A DNA stretch of 64,000 bases, from contig NC_079876.1 in assembly GCF_029227915.1 (NCBI RefSeq), positions 8,124,001-8,188,000 on the forward strand, given 5' to 3'. Under the pieces are notes generated by a model. It was not told the origin of the DNA. It was given only the letters and a program-made list of their open reading frames with translations, and did no database searches. Numbering within the stretch: the stretch's first letter is position 1; every line of letters starts with the position of its first letter. Shown here in pieces: positions 11,762-23,627 of this stretch. This stretch comes from Hydractinia symbiolongicarpus (lineage: Eukaryota; Cnidaria; Hydrozoa; Anthoathecata; Hydractiniidae). A program made the translations under genes and the position numbers.

Positions 11762-13637
11762 GGAAAGGAGTTTACTTCCTGGGTTCTTTCTTTGTATACA
11801 TTCGACTATACGGGCCAAGCTCGGGATTTACGCAAAATTGCGGGATTTCGTTTGCCGGCGATGAAACCTCTTTTATTAAGCGTCTCATCAAAAATGAAAA
11901 CATTTTTAAAAACTACAAGTCTCATGGGCTTTAGTGGTGACATAATAATTTAAAAAATCGTTCGGGAAATGAGTTTACACCCCGGGTACTTTCTTTGTAT
12001 ACTTTTGACTATACGGGCCGAGTCCGGGATTTACGGGAAATCGCAGGTTTTCGTTTGCCGGCGATTAAACTTCTTTTATTCAGCGTCTCATCAAAAATGA
12101 AAACATTTTTGAAAACTACAAGTCTCATGCGTTTTAGTGGTGAAAAAAAAATTTAAAAAATCGTTCGGGAAATGAGTTTAATTCCTGGGTACTTTCTTTG
12201 TATACATTCGACTATACGGGCCAAGCCCGGGATTTACGGGAAATCGCAGGATTTTGTTTGCCGGCGATTAAACCTCTTTTATTAAGCGTCTCATCAAAAA
12301 TGAAAACATTTTTAAAAAATACAAGTCTCATGGGTTTTAGTGGTGAAATAATAATTTAAAAAATCGTTCGGGAAATGAGTTTACACCCCGGGTACTTTCT
12401 TTGTATACTTTTGACTATACGGGCCGAGTCCGGGATTTACGGGAAATCGCAGGTTTTCGTTTGCCGGCGATTAAACTTCTTTTATTCAGCGTCTCATCAA
12501 AAATGAAAACATTTTTGAAAACTACAAGTCTCATGCGTTTAAGTGGTGAAAAAATAATTTAAAAAATCGTTCGGGAAATGAGTTTACACCCCGGGTACTT
12601 TCTTTGTATACTTTTGACTATACGGGCCGAGTCCGGGATTTACGGGAAGTCGTGGGTTTTTGTTTGCCGGCGATTAAACTTCTTTTATTCAGCGTCTCAT
12701 CAAAAATGAAAGTATTTTTAAATACTACAAGTCTCATGGGCTTTAGTGGTGAAATAATAATTTAAAAAATCGTTTTTTTCGTCTCATGGGCTTTAGTGGT
12801 GAAATATTAATTTAAAAAATCGTTTGGGAAATTAGTTTACTCCCTGGGTACTTTCTTTGTATACTTTTCACTATACGGGCCACGCCCGGGATTTACGGGA
12901 AATCGCGGGTTTTCGTTTGCCGGCGATTAAACTTCTTTTATTCAGCGTCTCATCAGGAATGAAAACATTTTTAAAAACTACAAGTCTTATGCGTTTTAGT
13001 GGTGAAAAAATAATTTAAAAAATCGTTCTGGAAATGAGTTTAAACCCCGGGTACTTTCTTTGTATACTTTTGACTATACGAGCCGAGTCTGGGATTTACG
13101 GGAAATCGCAGGTTTTCGTTTGCCGGCGATTAAACTTCTTTTATTCAGCGTCTCATCAAAAATGAAAACATTTTTGAAAACTACAAGTCTCATGCGTTTA
13201 AGTGGTAAAAAAATAATTTAAAAAATCGTTTGGGAAATTAGTTTACTCCCTGGGTACTTTCTTTGTATACTTTTCACTATACGGGCCACGCCCGGGATTT
13301 ACGGGAAATCGCGGGTTTTCGTTTGCCGGCGATTAAACTTCTTTTATTCAGCGTCTCATCAGAAATGAAATCATTTTTAAAAACTACAAGTCTTATGCGT
13401 TTTAGTGGTGAAAAAATAATTTAAAAAATCGTTCTGGAAATGAGTTTACTCACAGGGTACTTTCTTTGTATACATTCGACTATACGGGCCAAGCCCGGGA
13501 TTTACGGGAAATCGCGGGTTTTCGTTTGCCGGCGATTAAACCTCTTTCATTAAGCGTCTCATCAAAAATGAAAACATTTTTGAAAACTACAAGTCTCATG
13601 CGTTTTAGTGGTGAAAAAAAATTTTAAAAATCGTTCG
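11762..13637. repeat. HOR copy 6, 9 monomers, 1,876 bp
   Basis: D 11762 (with GGAAAGGAG), E 11965, F 12168, G 12371, A+ 12574, B 12827, H 13030, B 13233, C 13436. As in the preceding copy, H is joined directly to B without the second A+. Confidence 0.9.
12777..12826. repeat. 50-bp insert, copy 9
   Basis: Lies between A 12574 and B 12827. Confidence 0.9.
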
Positions 13638-14652
13638 GGAAATGAGTTTACTTCCTGGGTTCTTTCTTTGTATACATTCGACTATACGGGCCAAGCTCGG
13701 GATTTACGCAAAATTGCGGGATTTCGTTTGCCGGCGATGAAACCTCTTTTATTAAGCGTCTCATCAAAAATGAAAACATTTTTAAAAACTACAAGTCTCA
13801 TGGGCTTTAGTGGTGACATAATAATTTAAAAAATCGTTCGGGAAATGAGTTTACACCCCGGGTACTTTCTTTGTATACTTTTGACTATACGGGCCGAGTC
13901 CGGGATTTACGGGAAATCGCAGGTTTTCGTTTGCCGGCGATTAAACTTCTTTTATTCAGCGTCTCATCAAAAATGAAAACATTTTTGAAAACTACAAGTC
14001 TCATGCGTTTTAGTGGTGAAAAAAAAATTTAAAAAATCGTTCGGGAAATGAGTTTAATTCCTGGGTACTTTCTTTGTATACATTCGACTATACGGGCCAA
14101 GCCCGGGATTTACGGGAAATCGCAGGATTTTGTTTGCCGGCGATTAAACCTCTTTTATTAAGCGTCTCATCAAAAATGAAAACTTTTTTAAAAAATACAA
14201 GTCTCATGGGTTTTAGTGGTGAAATAATAATTTAAAAAATCGTTCGGGAAATGAGTTTACACCCCGGGTACTTTCTTTGTATACTTTTGACTATACGGGC
14301 CGAGTCCGGGATTTACGGGAAATCGCAGGTTTTCGTTTGCCGGCGATTAAACTTCTTTTATTCAGCGTCTCATCAAAAATGAAAACATTTTTGAAAACTA
14401 CAAGTCTCATGCGTTTAAGTGGTGAAAAAATAATTTAAAAAATCGTTCGGGAAATGAGTTTACACCCCGGGTACTTTCTTTGTATACTTTTGACTATACG
14501 GGCCGAGTCCGGGATTTACGGGAAGTCGTGGGTTTTTGTTTGCCGGCGATTAAACTTCTTTTATTCAGCGTCTCATCAAAAATGAAAGTATTTTTAAATA
14601 CTACAAGTCTCATGGGCTTTAGTGGTGAAATAATAATTTAAAAAATCGTTTT

Positions 14653-14702
14653 TTTCGTCTCATGGGCTTTAGTGGTGAAATATTAATTTAAAAAATCGTT
14701 TG
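14653..14702. repeat. 50-bp insert, copy 10
   Basis: Lies between A 14450 and B 14703. Confidence 0.9.
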
Positions 14703-15311
14703 GGAAATTAGTTTACTCCCTGGGTACTTTCTTTGTATACTTTTCACTATACGGGCCACGCCCGGGATTTACGGGAAATCGCGGGTTTTCGTTTGCCGGC
14801 GATTAAACTTCTTTTATTCAGCGTCTCATCAGGAATGAAAACATTTTTAAAAACTACAAGTCTTATGCGTTTTAGTGGTGAAAAAATAATTTAAAAAATC
14901 GTTCTGGAAATGAGTTTAAACCCCGGGTACTTTCTTTGTATACTTTTGACTATACGAGCCGAGTCCGGGATTTACGGGAAATCGCAGGTTTTCGTTTGCC
15001 GGCGATTAAACTTCTTTTATTCAGCGTCTCATCAAAAATGAAAACATTTTTGAAAACTACAAGTCTCATGCGTTTAAGTGGTGAAAAAATAATTTAAAAA
15101 ATCGTTCGGGAAATGAGTTTACACCCCGGGTACTTTCTTTGTATACTTTTGACTATACGGGCCGAGTCCGGGATTTACGGGAAGTCGTGGGTTTTTGTTT
15201 GCCGGCGATTAAACTTCTTTTATTCAGCGTCTCATCAAAAATGAAAGTATTTTTAAATACTACAAGTCTCATGGGCTTTAGTGGTGAAATAATAATTTAA
15301 AAAATCGTTTT

Positions 15312-15361
15312 TTTCGTCTCATGGGCTTTAGTGGAGAAATATTAATTTAAAAAATCGTTTG
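15312..15361. repeat. 50-bp insert, copy 11
   Basis: Lies between A 15109 and B 15362; carries GTGGAGAAAT instead of GTGGTGAAAT. Confidence 0.9.
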
Positions 15362-16984
15362 GGAAATTAGTTTACTCCCTGGGTACTTTCTTTGTATACT
15401 TTTCACTATACGGGCCACGCCCGGGATTTACGGGAAATCGCGGGTTTTCGTTTGCCGGCGATTAAACTTCTTTTATTCAGCGTCTCATCAGAAATGAAAA
15501 CATTTTTAAAAACTACAAGTCTTATGCGTTTTAGTGGTGAAAAAATAATTTAAAAAATCGTTCTGGAAATGAGTTTACTCACAGGGTACTTTCTTTGTAT
15601 ACATTCGACTATACGGGCCAAGCCCGGGATTTACGGGAAATCGCGGGTTTTCGTTTGCCGGCGATTAAACCTCTTTCATTAAGCGTCTCATCAGAAATGA
15701 AAACATTTTTAAAAACTACAAGTCTCATGCGTTTTAGTGGTGAAAAAATAATTTAAAAAATCGTTCTGGAAATGAGTTTACTCACAGGGTACTTTCTTTG
15801 TATACATTCGACTATACGGGCCAAGCCCGGGATTTACGGGAAATCGCGGGTTTTCGTTTGCCGGCGATTAAACCTCTTTCATTAAGCGTCTCATCAAAAA
15901 TGAAAACATTTTTGAAAACTACAAGTCTCATGCGTTTTAGTGGTGAAAAAAAATTTTAAAAATCGTTCGGGAAATGAGTTTACTTCCTGGGTTCTTTCTT
16001 TGTATACATTCGACTATACGGGCCAAGCTCGGGATTTACGCAAAATTGCGGGATTTCGTTTGCCGGCGATGAAACCTCTTTTATTAAGCGTCTCATCAAA
16101 AATGAAAACATTTTTAAAAACTACAAGTCTCATGGGCTTTAGTGGTGACATAATAATTTAAAAAATCGTTCGGGAAATGAGTTTACACCCCGGGTACTTT
16201 CTTTGTATACTTTTGACTATACGGGCCGAGTCCGGGATTTACGGGAAATCGCAGGTTTTCGTTTGCCGGCGATTAAACTTCTTTTATTCAGCGTCTCATC
16301 AAAAATGAAAACATTTTTGAAAACTACAAGTCTCATGCGTTTTAGTGGTGAAAAAAAAATTTAAAAAATCGTTCGGGAAATGAGTTTAATTCCTGGGTAC
16401 TTTCTTTGTATACATTCGACTATACGGGCCAAGCCCGGGATTTACGGGAAATCGCAGGATTTTGTTTGCCGGCGATTAAACCTCTTTTATTAAGCGTCTC
16501 ATCAAAAATGAAAACCTTTTTAAAAAATACAAGTCTCATGGGTTTTAGTGGTGAAATAATAATTTAAAAAATCGTTCGGGAAATGAGTTTACACCCCGGG
16601 TACTTTCTTTGTATACTTTTGACTATACGGGCCGAGTCCGGGATTTACGGGAAATCGCAGGTTTTCGTTTGCCGGCGATTAAACTTCTTTTATTCAGCGT
16701 CTCATCAAAAATGAAAACATTTTTGAAAACTACAAGTCTCATGCGTTTAAGTGGTGAAAAAATAATTTAAAAAATCGTTCGGGAAATGAGTTTACACCCC
16801 GGGTACTTTCTTTGTATACTTTTGACTATACGGGCCGAGTCCGGGATTTACGGGAAGTCGTGGGTTTTTGTTTGCCGGCGATTAAACTTCTTTTATTCAG
16901 CGTCTCATCAAAAATGAAAGTATTTTTAAATACTACAAGTCTCATGGGCTTTAGTGGTGAAATAATAATTTAAAAAATCGTTTT

Positions 16985-17034
16985 TTTCGTCTCATGGGCT
17001 TTAGTGGTGAAATATTAATTTAAAAAATCGTTTG
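16985..17034. repeat. 50-bp insert, copy 12
   Basis: Lies between A 16782 and B 17035. Confidence 0.9.
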
Positions 17035-17643
17035 GGAAATTAGTTTACTCCCTGGGTACTTTCTTTGTATACTTTTCACTATACGGGCCACGCCCGGGAT
17101 TTACGGGAAATCGCGGGTTTTCGTTTGCCGGCGATTAAACTTCTTTTATTCAGCGTCTCATCAGGAATGAAAACATTTTTAAAAACTACAAGTCTTATGC
17201 GTTTTAGTGGTGAAAAAATAATTTAAAAAATCGTTCTGGAAATGAGTTTAAACCCCGGGTACTTTCTTTGTATACTTTTGACTATACGAGCCGAGTCCGG
17301 ACTTTACGGGAAATCGCAGGTTTTCGTTTGCCGGCGATTAAACTTCTTTTATTCAGCGTCTCATCAAAAATGAAAACATTTTTGAAAACTACAAGTCTCA
17401 TGCGTTTAAGTGGTGAAAAAATAATTTAAAAAATCGTTCGGGAAATGAGTTTACACCCCGGGTACTTTCTTTGTATACTTTTGACTATACGGGCCGAGTC
17501 CGGGATTTACGGGAAGTCGTGGGTTTTTGTTTGCCGGCGATTAAACTTCTTTTATTCAGCGTCTCATCAAAAATGAAAGTATTTTTAAATACTACAAGTC
17601 TCATGGGCTTTAGTGGTGAAATAATAAATTAAAAAATCGTTTT

Positions 17644-17693
17644 TTTCGTCTCATGGGCTTTAGTGGAGAAATATTAATTTAAAAAATCGTTTG
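17644..17693. repeat. 50-bp insert, copy 13
   Basis: Lies between A 17441 and B 17694; shares GTGGAGAAAT with copy 11. Confidence 0.9.
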
Positions 17694-19145
17694 GGAAATT
17701 AGTTTACTCCCTGGGTACTTTCTTTGTATACTTTTCACTATACGGGACACGCCCGGGATTTACGGGAAATCGCGGGTTTTCGTTTGCCGGCGATTAAACT
17801 TCTTTTATTCAGCGTCTCATCAGAAATGAAAACATTTTTAAAAACTACAAGTCTTATGCGTTTTAGTGGTGAAAAAATAATTTAAAAAATCGTTCTGGAA
17901 ATGAGTTTACTCACAGGGTACTTTCTTTGTATACATTCGACTATACGGGCCAAGCCCGGGATTTACGGGAAATCGCGGGTTTTCGTTTGCCGGCGATTAA
18001 ACCTCTTTCATTAAGCGTCTCATCAAAAATGAAAACATTTTTGAAAACTACAAGTCTCATGCGTTTTAGTGGTGAAAAAAAATTTTAAAAATCGTTCGGG
18101 AAATGAGTTTACTTCCTGGGTTCTTTCTTTGTATACATTCGACTATACGGGCCAAGCTCGGGATTTACGCAAAATTGCGGGATTTCGTTTGCCGGCGATG
18201 AAACCTCTTTTATTAAGCGTCTCATCAAAAATGAAAACATTTTTAAAAACTACAAGTCTCATGGGCTTTAGTGGTGACATAATAATTTAAAAAATCGTTC
18301 GGGAAATGAGTTTACACCCCGGGTACTTTCTTTGTATACTTTTGACTATACGGGCCGAGTCCGGGATTTACGGGAAATCGCAGCTTTTCGTTTGCCGGCG
18401 ATTAAACTTCTTTTATTCAGCGTCTCATCAAAAATGAAAACATTTTTGAAAACTACAAGTCTCATGCGTTTTAGTGGTGAAAAAAAAATTTAAAAAATCG
18501 TTCGGGAAATGAGTTTAATTCCTGGGTACTTTCTTTGTATACATTCGACTATACGGGCCAAGCCCGGGATTTACGGGAAATGGCAGGATTTTGTTTGCCG
18601 GCGATTAAACCTCTTTTATTAAGCGTCTCATCAAAAATGAAAACATTTTTAAAAAATACAAGTCTCATGGGTTTTAGTGGTGAAATAATAATTTAAAAAA
18701 TCGTTCGGGAAATGAGTTTACACCCCGGGTACTTTCTTTGTATACTTTTGACTATACGGGCCGAGTCCGGGATTTACGGGAAATCGCAGGTTTTCGTTTG
18801 CCGGCGATTAAACTTCTTTTATTCAGCGTCTCATCAAAAATGAAAACATTTTTGAAAACTACAAGTCTCATGCGTTTAAGTGGTGAAAAAATAATTTAAA
18901 AAATCGTTCGGGAAATGAGTTTACACCCCGGGTACTTTCTTTGTATACTTTTGACTATACGGGCCGAGTCCGGGATTTACGGGAAGTCGTGGGTTTTTGT
19001 TTGCCGGCGATTAAACTTCTTTTATTCAGCGTCTCATCAAAAATGAAAACATTTTTGAAAACTACAAGTCTCATGCGTTTTAGTGGTGAAAAAATAATTT
19101 AAAAAATCGTTCGGGAAATGAGTTTACACCCCGGGTACTTTCTTT

Positions 19146-19163
19146 GTATACTTTTGACTATAC
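19146..19163. other. Short dyad GTATA/TATAC in the monomer (nt 33-50)
   Basis: GTATA and TATAC are complementary 5-bp arms with an 8-nt loop (CTTTTGAC here, CATTCGAC in the C, D and F types). The arms are kept in most monomers while the loop differs between types. This could be chance, since 5-bp dyads are common. Confidence 0.5.
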
Positions 19164-19187
19164 GGGCCGAGTCCGGGATTTACGGGA

Positions 19188-19215
19188 AATCGCAGGTTTT
19201 CGTTTGCCGGCGATT
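19188..19215. other. Dyad AATCGC/GCGATT in the monomer (nt 75-102)
   Basis: AATCGC (nt 75-80) and GCGATT (nt 97-102) are perfect inverted 6-mers with a 16-nt loop that contains the GCCGG core. The arms are retained in most types although the loop varies (CGCAGG or CGCGGG; TTTTCG or TTTTTG). Confidence 0.55.
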
Positions 19216-19233
19216 AAACTTCTTTTATTCAGC

Positions 19234-19277
19234 GTCTCATCAAAAATGAAAACATTTTTGAAAACTACAAGTCTCAT
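19234..19277. other. GTCTCAT direct repeats flanking the hairpin
   Basis: GTCTCAT occurs at nt 121-127 and again at nt 158-164 of the monomer, 37 bp apart, on either side of the inverted repeat. The pair is present in most monomers. It is a natural site for slippage or single-strand annealing that would delete 37 bp including the hairpin. Confidence 0.8.
19240..19261. other. Perfect inverted repeat with AAAA loop (nt 127-148)
   Basis: Arms TCAAAAATG and CATTTTTGA are perfectly complementary over 9 bp and separated by AAAA. Monomers with TTTTTAAAAAC instead of TTTTTGAAAAC keep 7 bp (AAAAATG/CATTTTT). This is the strongest hairpin or cruciform candidate in the monomer. Two other forms occur at or near the same place in other monomer types (see findings). 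Confidence 0.85.
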
Positions 19278-19519
19278 GCGTTTTAGTGGTGAAAAAATAA
19301 TTTAAAAAATTGTTCGGGAAATGAGTTTACTCCCTGGGTACTTTCTTTGTATACTTTTGACTATACGGGCCGAGTCCGGGATTTACGGGAAGTCGTGGGT
19401 TTTTGTTTGCCGGCGATTAAACTTCTTTTATTCAGTGTCTCATCAAAAATGAAAGTATTTTTAAATACTACAAGTCTCATGGGCTTTAGTGGTGAAATAA
19501 TAATTTAAAAAATCGTTTT

Positions 19520-19569
19520 TTTCGTCTCATGGGCTTTAGTGGTGAAATATTAATTTAAAAAATCGTTTG
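19520..19569. repeat. 50-bp insert, copy 14
   Basis: Lies between A 19317 and a B unit with GGCAAATTAG at 19570; the last insert before an 11.5-kb gap. Confidence 0.9.
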
Positions 19570-19974
19570 GCAAATTAGTTTACTCCCTGGGTTCTTTCTT
19601 TGTATACTTTTCACTATACGGGCCAAGCCCGGGATTTACGGGAAATTGCGGGTTTTCGTTTGCCGGCGATTAAACTTCTTTTATTCAGCGTGTCATCAGA
19701 AATGAAAACATTTTTAAAAACTACAAGTCTTATGCGTTTTAGTGGTGAAAAAATAACTTAAAAAATCGTTCTGGAAATGAGTTTACTCACAGGGTACTTT
19801 CTTTGTATACATTCGACTATACGGGCCAAGCCCGGGATTTACGGGAAATCGCGGGTTTTCGTTTGCCGGCGATTAAACCTCTTTCATTAAGCGTCTCATC
19901 AAAAATGAAAACATTTTTGAAAACTACAAGTCTCATGCGTTTTAGTGGTGAAAAAAAATTTTAAAAATCGTTCG

Positions 19975-20177
19975 GGAAATGAGTTTACTTCTTGGGTTCT
20001 TTCTTTGTATACATTCGACTATACGGGCCAAGCCCGGGATTTACGCGAAATCGCGGGATTTCGTTTGCCGGCGATGAAACCTCTTTTATTAAGCGTCTCA
20101 TCAAAAATGAAAACATTTTTGAAAACTACAAGTCTCATGCGTTTTAGTGGTGAAAAAATAATTTAAAAAATCGTTCG
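19975..20177. repeat. Domain-edge hybrid monomer
   Basis: The 5' two thirds are D type (TTACGCGAAATCGCGGG, GATGAAACC). The 3' end is E/H-like (TTTTTGAAAAC, TCATGCG, AAAAAATAATTT) instead of the D ending GGTGACATAAT. It marks the right end of the ordered HOR domain. Confidence 0.75.
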
Positions 20178-22200
20178 GGAAATGAGTTTATACCCCGGAT
20201 ACTTTCTTTGTATACTTTTGACTATACGAGCCGAGTCCGGGATTTACGGGAAATCGCAGGTTTTCGTTTGCCGGCGATTAAACTTCTTTTATTCAGCGTC
20301 TCATCAAAAATGAAAACATTTTTGAAAACTACAAATCTCATGCGTTTTAGTGGTGAAAAAATAATTTAAAAAATCGTTCGGGAAATGAGTTTACACCCCG
20401 GGTACTTTCTTTGTATACTTTTGACTATACGGGCCGAGTCCGGGATTTACGGGAAATCGCAGGTTTTCGTTTGCCGGCGATTAAACTTCTTTTATTCAGC
20501 GTCTCATCAAAAATGAAAACATTTTTGAAAACTACAAGTCTCATGCGTTTTAGTGGTGAAAAAATAATTTAAAAAGTCGTTCGGGAAATGAGTTTACTCC
20601 CTGGGTACTTTCTTTGTATACTTTTGACTATACGGGCCGAGTCCGGGATTTACGGGAAGTCGTGGGTTTTTGTTTGCCGGCGATTAAACTTCTTTTATTC
20701 AGCGTCTCATCAAAAATGAAAGTATTTTTAAATACTACAAGTCTAATGGGCTTTAGTGGTGAAATAATAATTTAAAAAATCGTTCGGGAAATGAGTTTAC
20801 ACCCTGGGTACTTTCTTTGTATACTTTTGACTATGCGGGCCGAGTCCGGGGTTTACGGGAAATGGCGGGTTTTCGTTTGCCGGCGATTAAACTTCTTTTA
20901 TTTAGCGTCTCATCAAAAATAAAAACATTTTTGAAAACCACAAGTCTCAGGCGTTTTAGTGGTGAAAAGATAATTTCAAAAATCGTTTTGGAAATGAGTT
21001 TACTCACAGGGTACTTTCTTTGTATACATTCGACTATAGGGGCCAAGCCCGGGATTTACGGGAAATCGCGGGTTTTCGTTTGCCGGCGATGTAACCACTT
21101 TCATTAAGCGTCTCATCACAAATGAAAACATTTCTGAAAACTACAAGTCTCATGCGTTTTAGTGGTGAAAAAATAATTTAAAAATTCGTTGGGGAAATAA
21201 GTTTACTCACTGGGTACTTTTTTTGTATACTTTTGACTTAACGGGCCGAGTCCGGGATATACGGGAAATCGCGGGTTTTCGTTTGCCGGCGATTAAACTT
21301 CTTTTATTCAGCGTCTCATCAAAAATGAAAACATTTTTAAAAACTACAAGTTTCATGGGCTTTAGTGGTGAAATAATAATTTAAAAAATCGTTTGGGAAA
21401 TGAGTTTACTCCCTGGATACTTTCTTTGTATACTTTTGACTATACAGGCCGAGTCCGGGATTTACGGGAAATCGCAGGTTTTCGTTTGCAGGCGATTAAA
21501 CTTCTTTTATTCAGCGTCTCATCAAAAATGAAAACATTTTTGAAAACTACAAGTCTCATGCGTTTTAGTGGTGAAAAAATAATTTAAAAAATCGTTTTGG
21601 AAATGAGTTTACTCACAGGGTACTTTCTTTGTATACATTCGACTATACGGGCCAAGCCCGGGATTTACGGGAAATCGCGGGTTTTCGATTGCCGGCGATT
21701 AAACCATTTTCATTAAGCGTCGCATCAAAAATGAAAACATTTCTAAAAACTAAAAGTCTCATGCGTTTTAGTGGTGAAAAAATAATTTAAAAATTCGTTC
21801 GGGAATTGAGTTTACTCACTGGGTACTTTTCTTGTATACTTTTGACTATACGGGCTGAGTCCGGGATTTACGGGAAATCGCGGGTTTTCGTTTGCCGGCG
21901 ATTAAACTTCTTTTATTCAGCGTCTCATCAAAAATGAAAACATTTTTAAAAACTACAAGTCTCATGGGCTTTAGTGGTGAAATAATAATTTAAAAAATCG
22001 TTTGGGAAATGAGTTTACTCCCTGGGTACTTTCTTTGTATACTTTTGACTATACGGGCCTAGTCCGGGATTTACGGGAAATCGCAGGTTTTCGTTTGCAG
22101 GCGATTAAACTTCTTTTATTCAGCGTCTCATCAAAAATGAAAACATTTTTGAAAACTACAAGTCTCATGCGTTTTAGTGGTGAAAAGATAATTGAAAAAA
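20178..22200. repeat. Long-range duplicated block, left copy (~2.0 kb)
   Basis: About ten monomers that match 35294-37316 at a constant 15,116-bp offset. Shared rare variants, in order, are CCCCGGATAC, GACTATGCGGGCC with GGGAAATGGCGGG, GATAATTTCAAAAATCG, GACTTAACGGG with GGGATATACGGG, GCGTCGCATC and ATAATTGAAAAAATCG. Differences between the copies are scattered single bases. The match ends just after the TAATTG variant (about 22190). Confidence 0.9.
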
Positions 22201-23627
22201 TCGTTTCGGAAATGAGTTTACTCACAGGGAACTTTCTTTGTATACATTCGACTAAACGGGCCAAGCCCGGGATTTACGGGAAATCGCGGGTTTTCGTTTG
22301 CCGGCGATTAAACAACTTTCATTAAGCGTCTCATCAAAAATAAAAACATTTCTGAAAACTACAAGTCTCATGCGTTTTAGTGGTGAAAATTAATTTAAAA
22401 AATAGTTCGGGAAATGAGTTTACTCCCTGGGTACTTTCTTTGTATACTTTTGACTATACGGGCCGAGTCCGGGATTTACGGAAAGTCGCGGGTTTTCGTT
22501 TGCCGGCAATTAAACTTCTTTTATTCAGCGTCTCATCAAATATGAAAACATTTTTAAAAACTACAAGTCTCATGGGCTTTAGTGGTGAAATAATAATTTA
22601 AAAGATCGTTCGGGAAATGAGTTTACACCCCGGGTACTTTCTTTGTATACTTTTGACTATACGGGCCGAGTCCGGGATTTACGGAAAATCGCAGGTTTTC
22701 GTTTGCCGGCGATTAAACTTCTTTTATTTAGCGTCTCATCAAAAATGAAAACATTTTTGAAAACTACAAGTCTCATGCGTTTTAGTGGTGAAAAAATAAT
22801 TTAAAAAATCGTTCAGGAAATGAGTTTACTCCCTGGGTACTTTCTTTGTATACTTTTGACTATGCAGGCCGAGTCCGGGGTTTACGGGAAATGGCGGGTT
22901 TTCGTTTGCCGGCGATTAACCTTCTTTTATTCAGCGTCACATCACAAATGAAAACATTTTTGAAAACTACAAGTCTCAAGCGTTTTAGTGGTGAAAAGAT
23001 AATTTAAAAAATCGTTTTGGAAATGAGTTTAGTCACAGGATACTTTCTTTGTATACATTCGACTATACGGGCCAAGCCCGGGATTTACGGGAAATCGCGG
23101 GTTTTCGTTTGCCGGCGATTAAACCACTTTCATCAAGCGTCTCATCAAAAATGAAAACATTTCTGAAAACTACAAGTCTCATGCGTTTTAGTGGTGAAAA
23201 AATAATTTAAAAATTCGTTCGGGAAATGAGTTTACTCACTGGGTACTTTCCTTGTATACTTTTGACTATACGGGCCGAGTCCGGGATTTACGGGAAATCC
23301 CGGGTTTTCGTTTGCCGGCGATTAAACTTCTTTTATTCAGCGTCTCATCAAAAATGAAAACATTTTTAAAAACTACAAGTCTCATGGGCTTTAGTGGTGA
23401 AATAATAATTTAAATAATCGTTTGGGAAATGAGTTTACTCCCTGGGTACTTTCTTTGTATACTTTTGACTATACGGGCCGAGTCCGGGATTTACGGGAAA
23501 TCGCAGGTTTTCGTTTGCCGGCGAATAAACTTCTTTTATTCAGCGTCTCATCAAAAATGAAAACACTTTTGAAAACTACAAGTCTCATGCGTTTTAGTGG
23601 TGAAAAAATAATTTAAAAATTCGTTAG
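22201..23627. repeat. Diverged, weakly ordered monomers
   Basis: Seven or so 203-bp monomers with mixed signatures. One (from about 22819) repeats the GGGAAATGGCGGG subtype, followed by a CATTCGAC unit with CACTTTCATCAAGC. I see no higher-order period inside this stretch, and no gene. Confidence 0.8.

Larger units (their letters stand above)
13638..15969. repeat. HOR copy 7, 11 monomers, 2,332 bp
   Basis: D 13638, E 13841, F 14044, G 14247, A+ 14450, B 14703, H 14906, A+ 15109, B 15362, C 15565, C 15768. It is the canonical 10-mer plus one extra C. The extra C (203 bp) has a B-like 3' half (TCAGAAATGAAAAC and an AATAATTT tail), so it is a hybrid. Confidence 0.9.
15970..18098. repeat. HOR copy 8, canonical 10-mer, 2,129 bp
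   Basis: Canonical D-E-F-G-A+-B-H-A+-B-C order. Its second A+ insert shares GTGGAGAAAT with the one in the previous copy, linking the two as neighbours by descent. Confidence 0.92.
19114..19316 (+). repeat. Representative 203-bp monomer used for numbering
   Basis: This copy is very close to the majority sequence and is used here to number positions (19114 = nt 1). The first 100 nt hold the CG-rich part, with CGGG repeats and GCCGGCG. Nt 101-203 are AT-rich and end in an A-rich tail and ATCGTTCG-like junction (TTGTTCG in this copy). A hand count on the majority sequence gives 36 C, 41 G and 13 CpG. The length is not a multiple of three, so no reading frame can run from one monomer into the next without an indel. 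Confidence 0.9.
18099..19974. repeat. HOR copy 9, 9 monomers, 1,876 bp, diverging
   Basis: D 18099, E 18302, F 18505, G 18708, an A/E hybrid 18911 (A-type GTCGTGGG 5' half, E-type 3' half), E-like 19114, A+ 19317, B 19570 (GGCAAATTAG), C 19773. Private changes rise here, as expected toward the edge of a homogenised domain. Confidence 0.85.

Noticed and set aside
19146-19163. GTATAC/TATAC as a promoter box
   Set aside because: It occurs in almost every unit, with no transcription unit to serve. Satellite transcription is possible but nothing in the sequence shows it.
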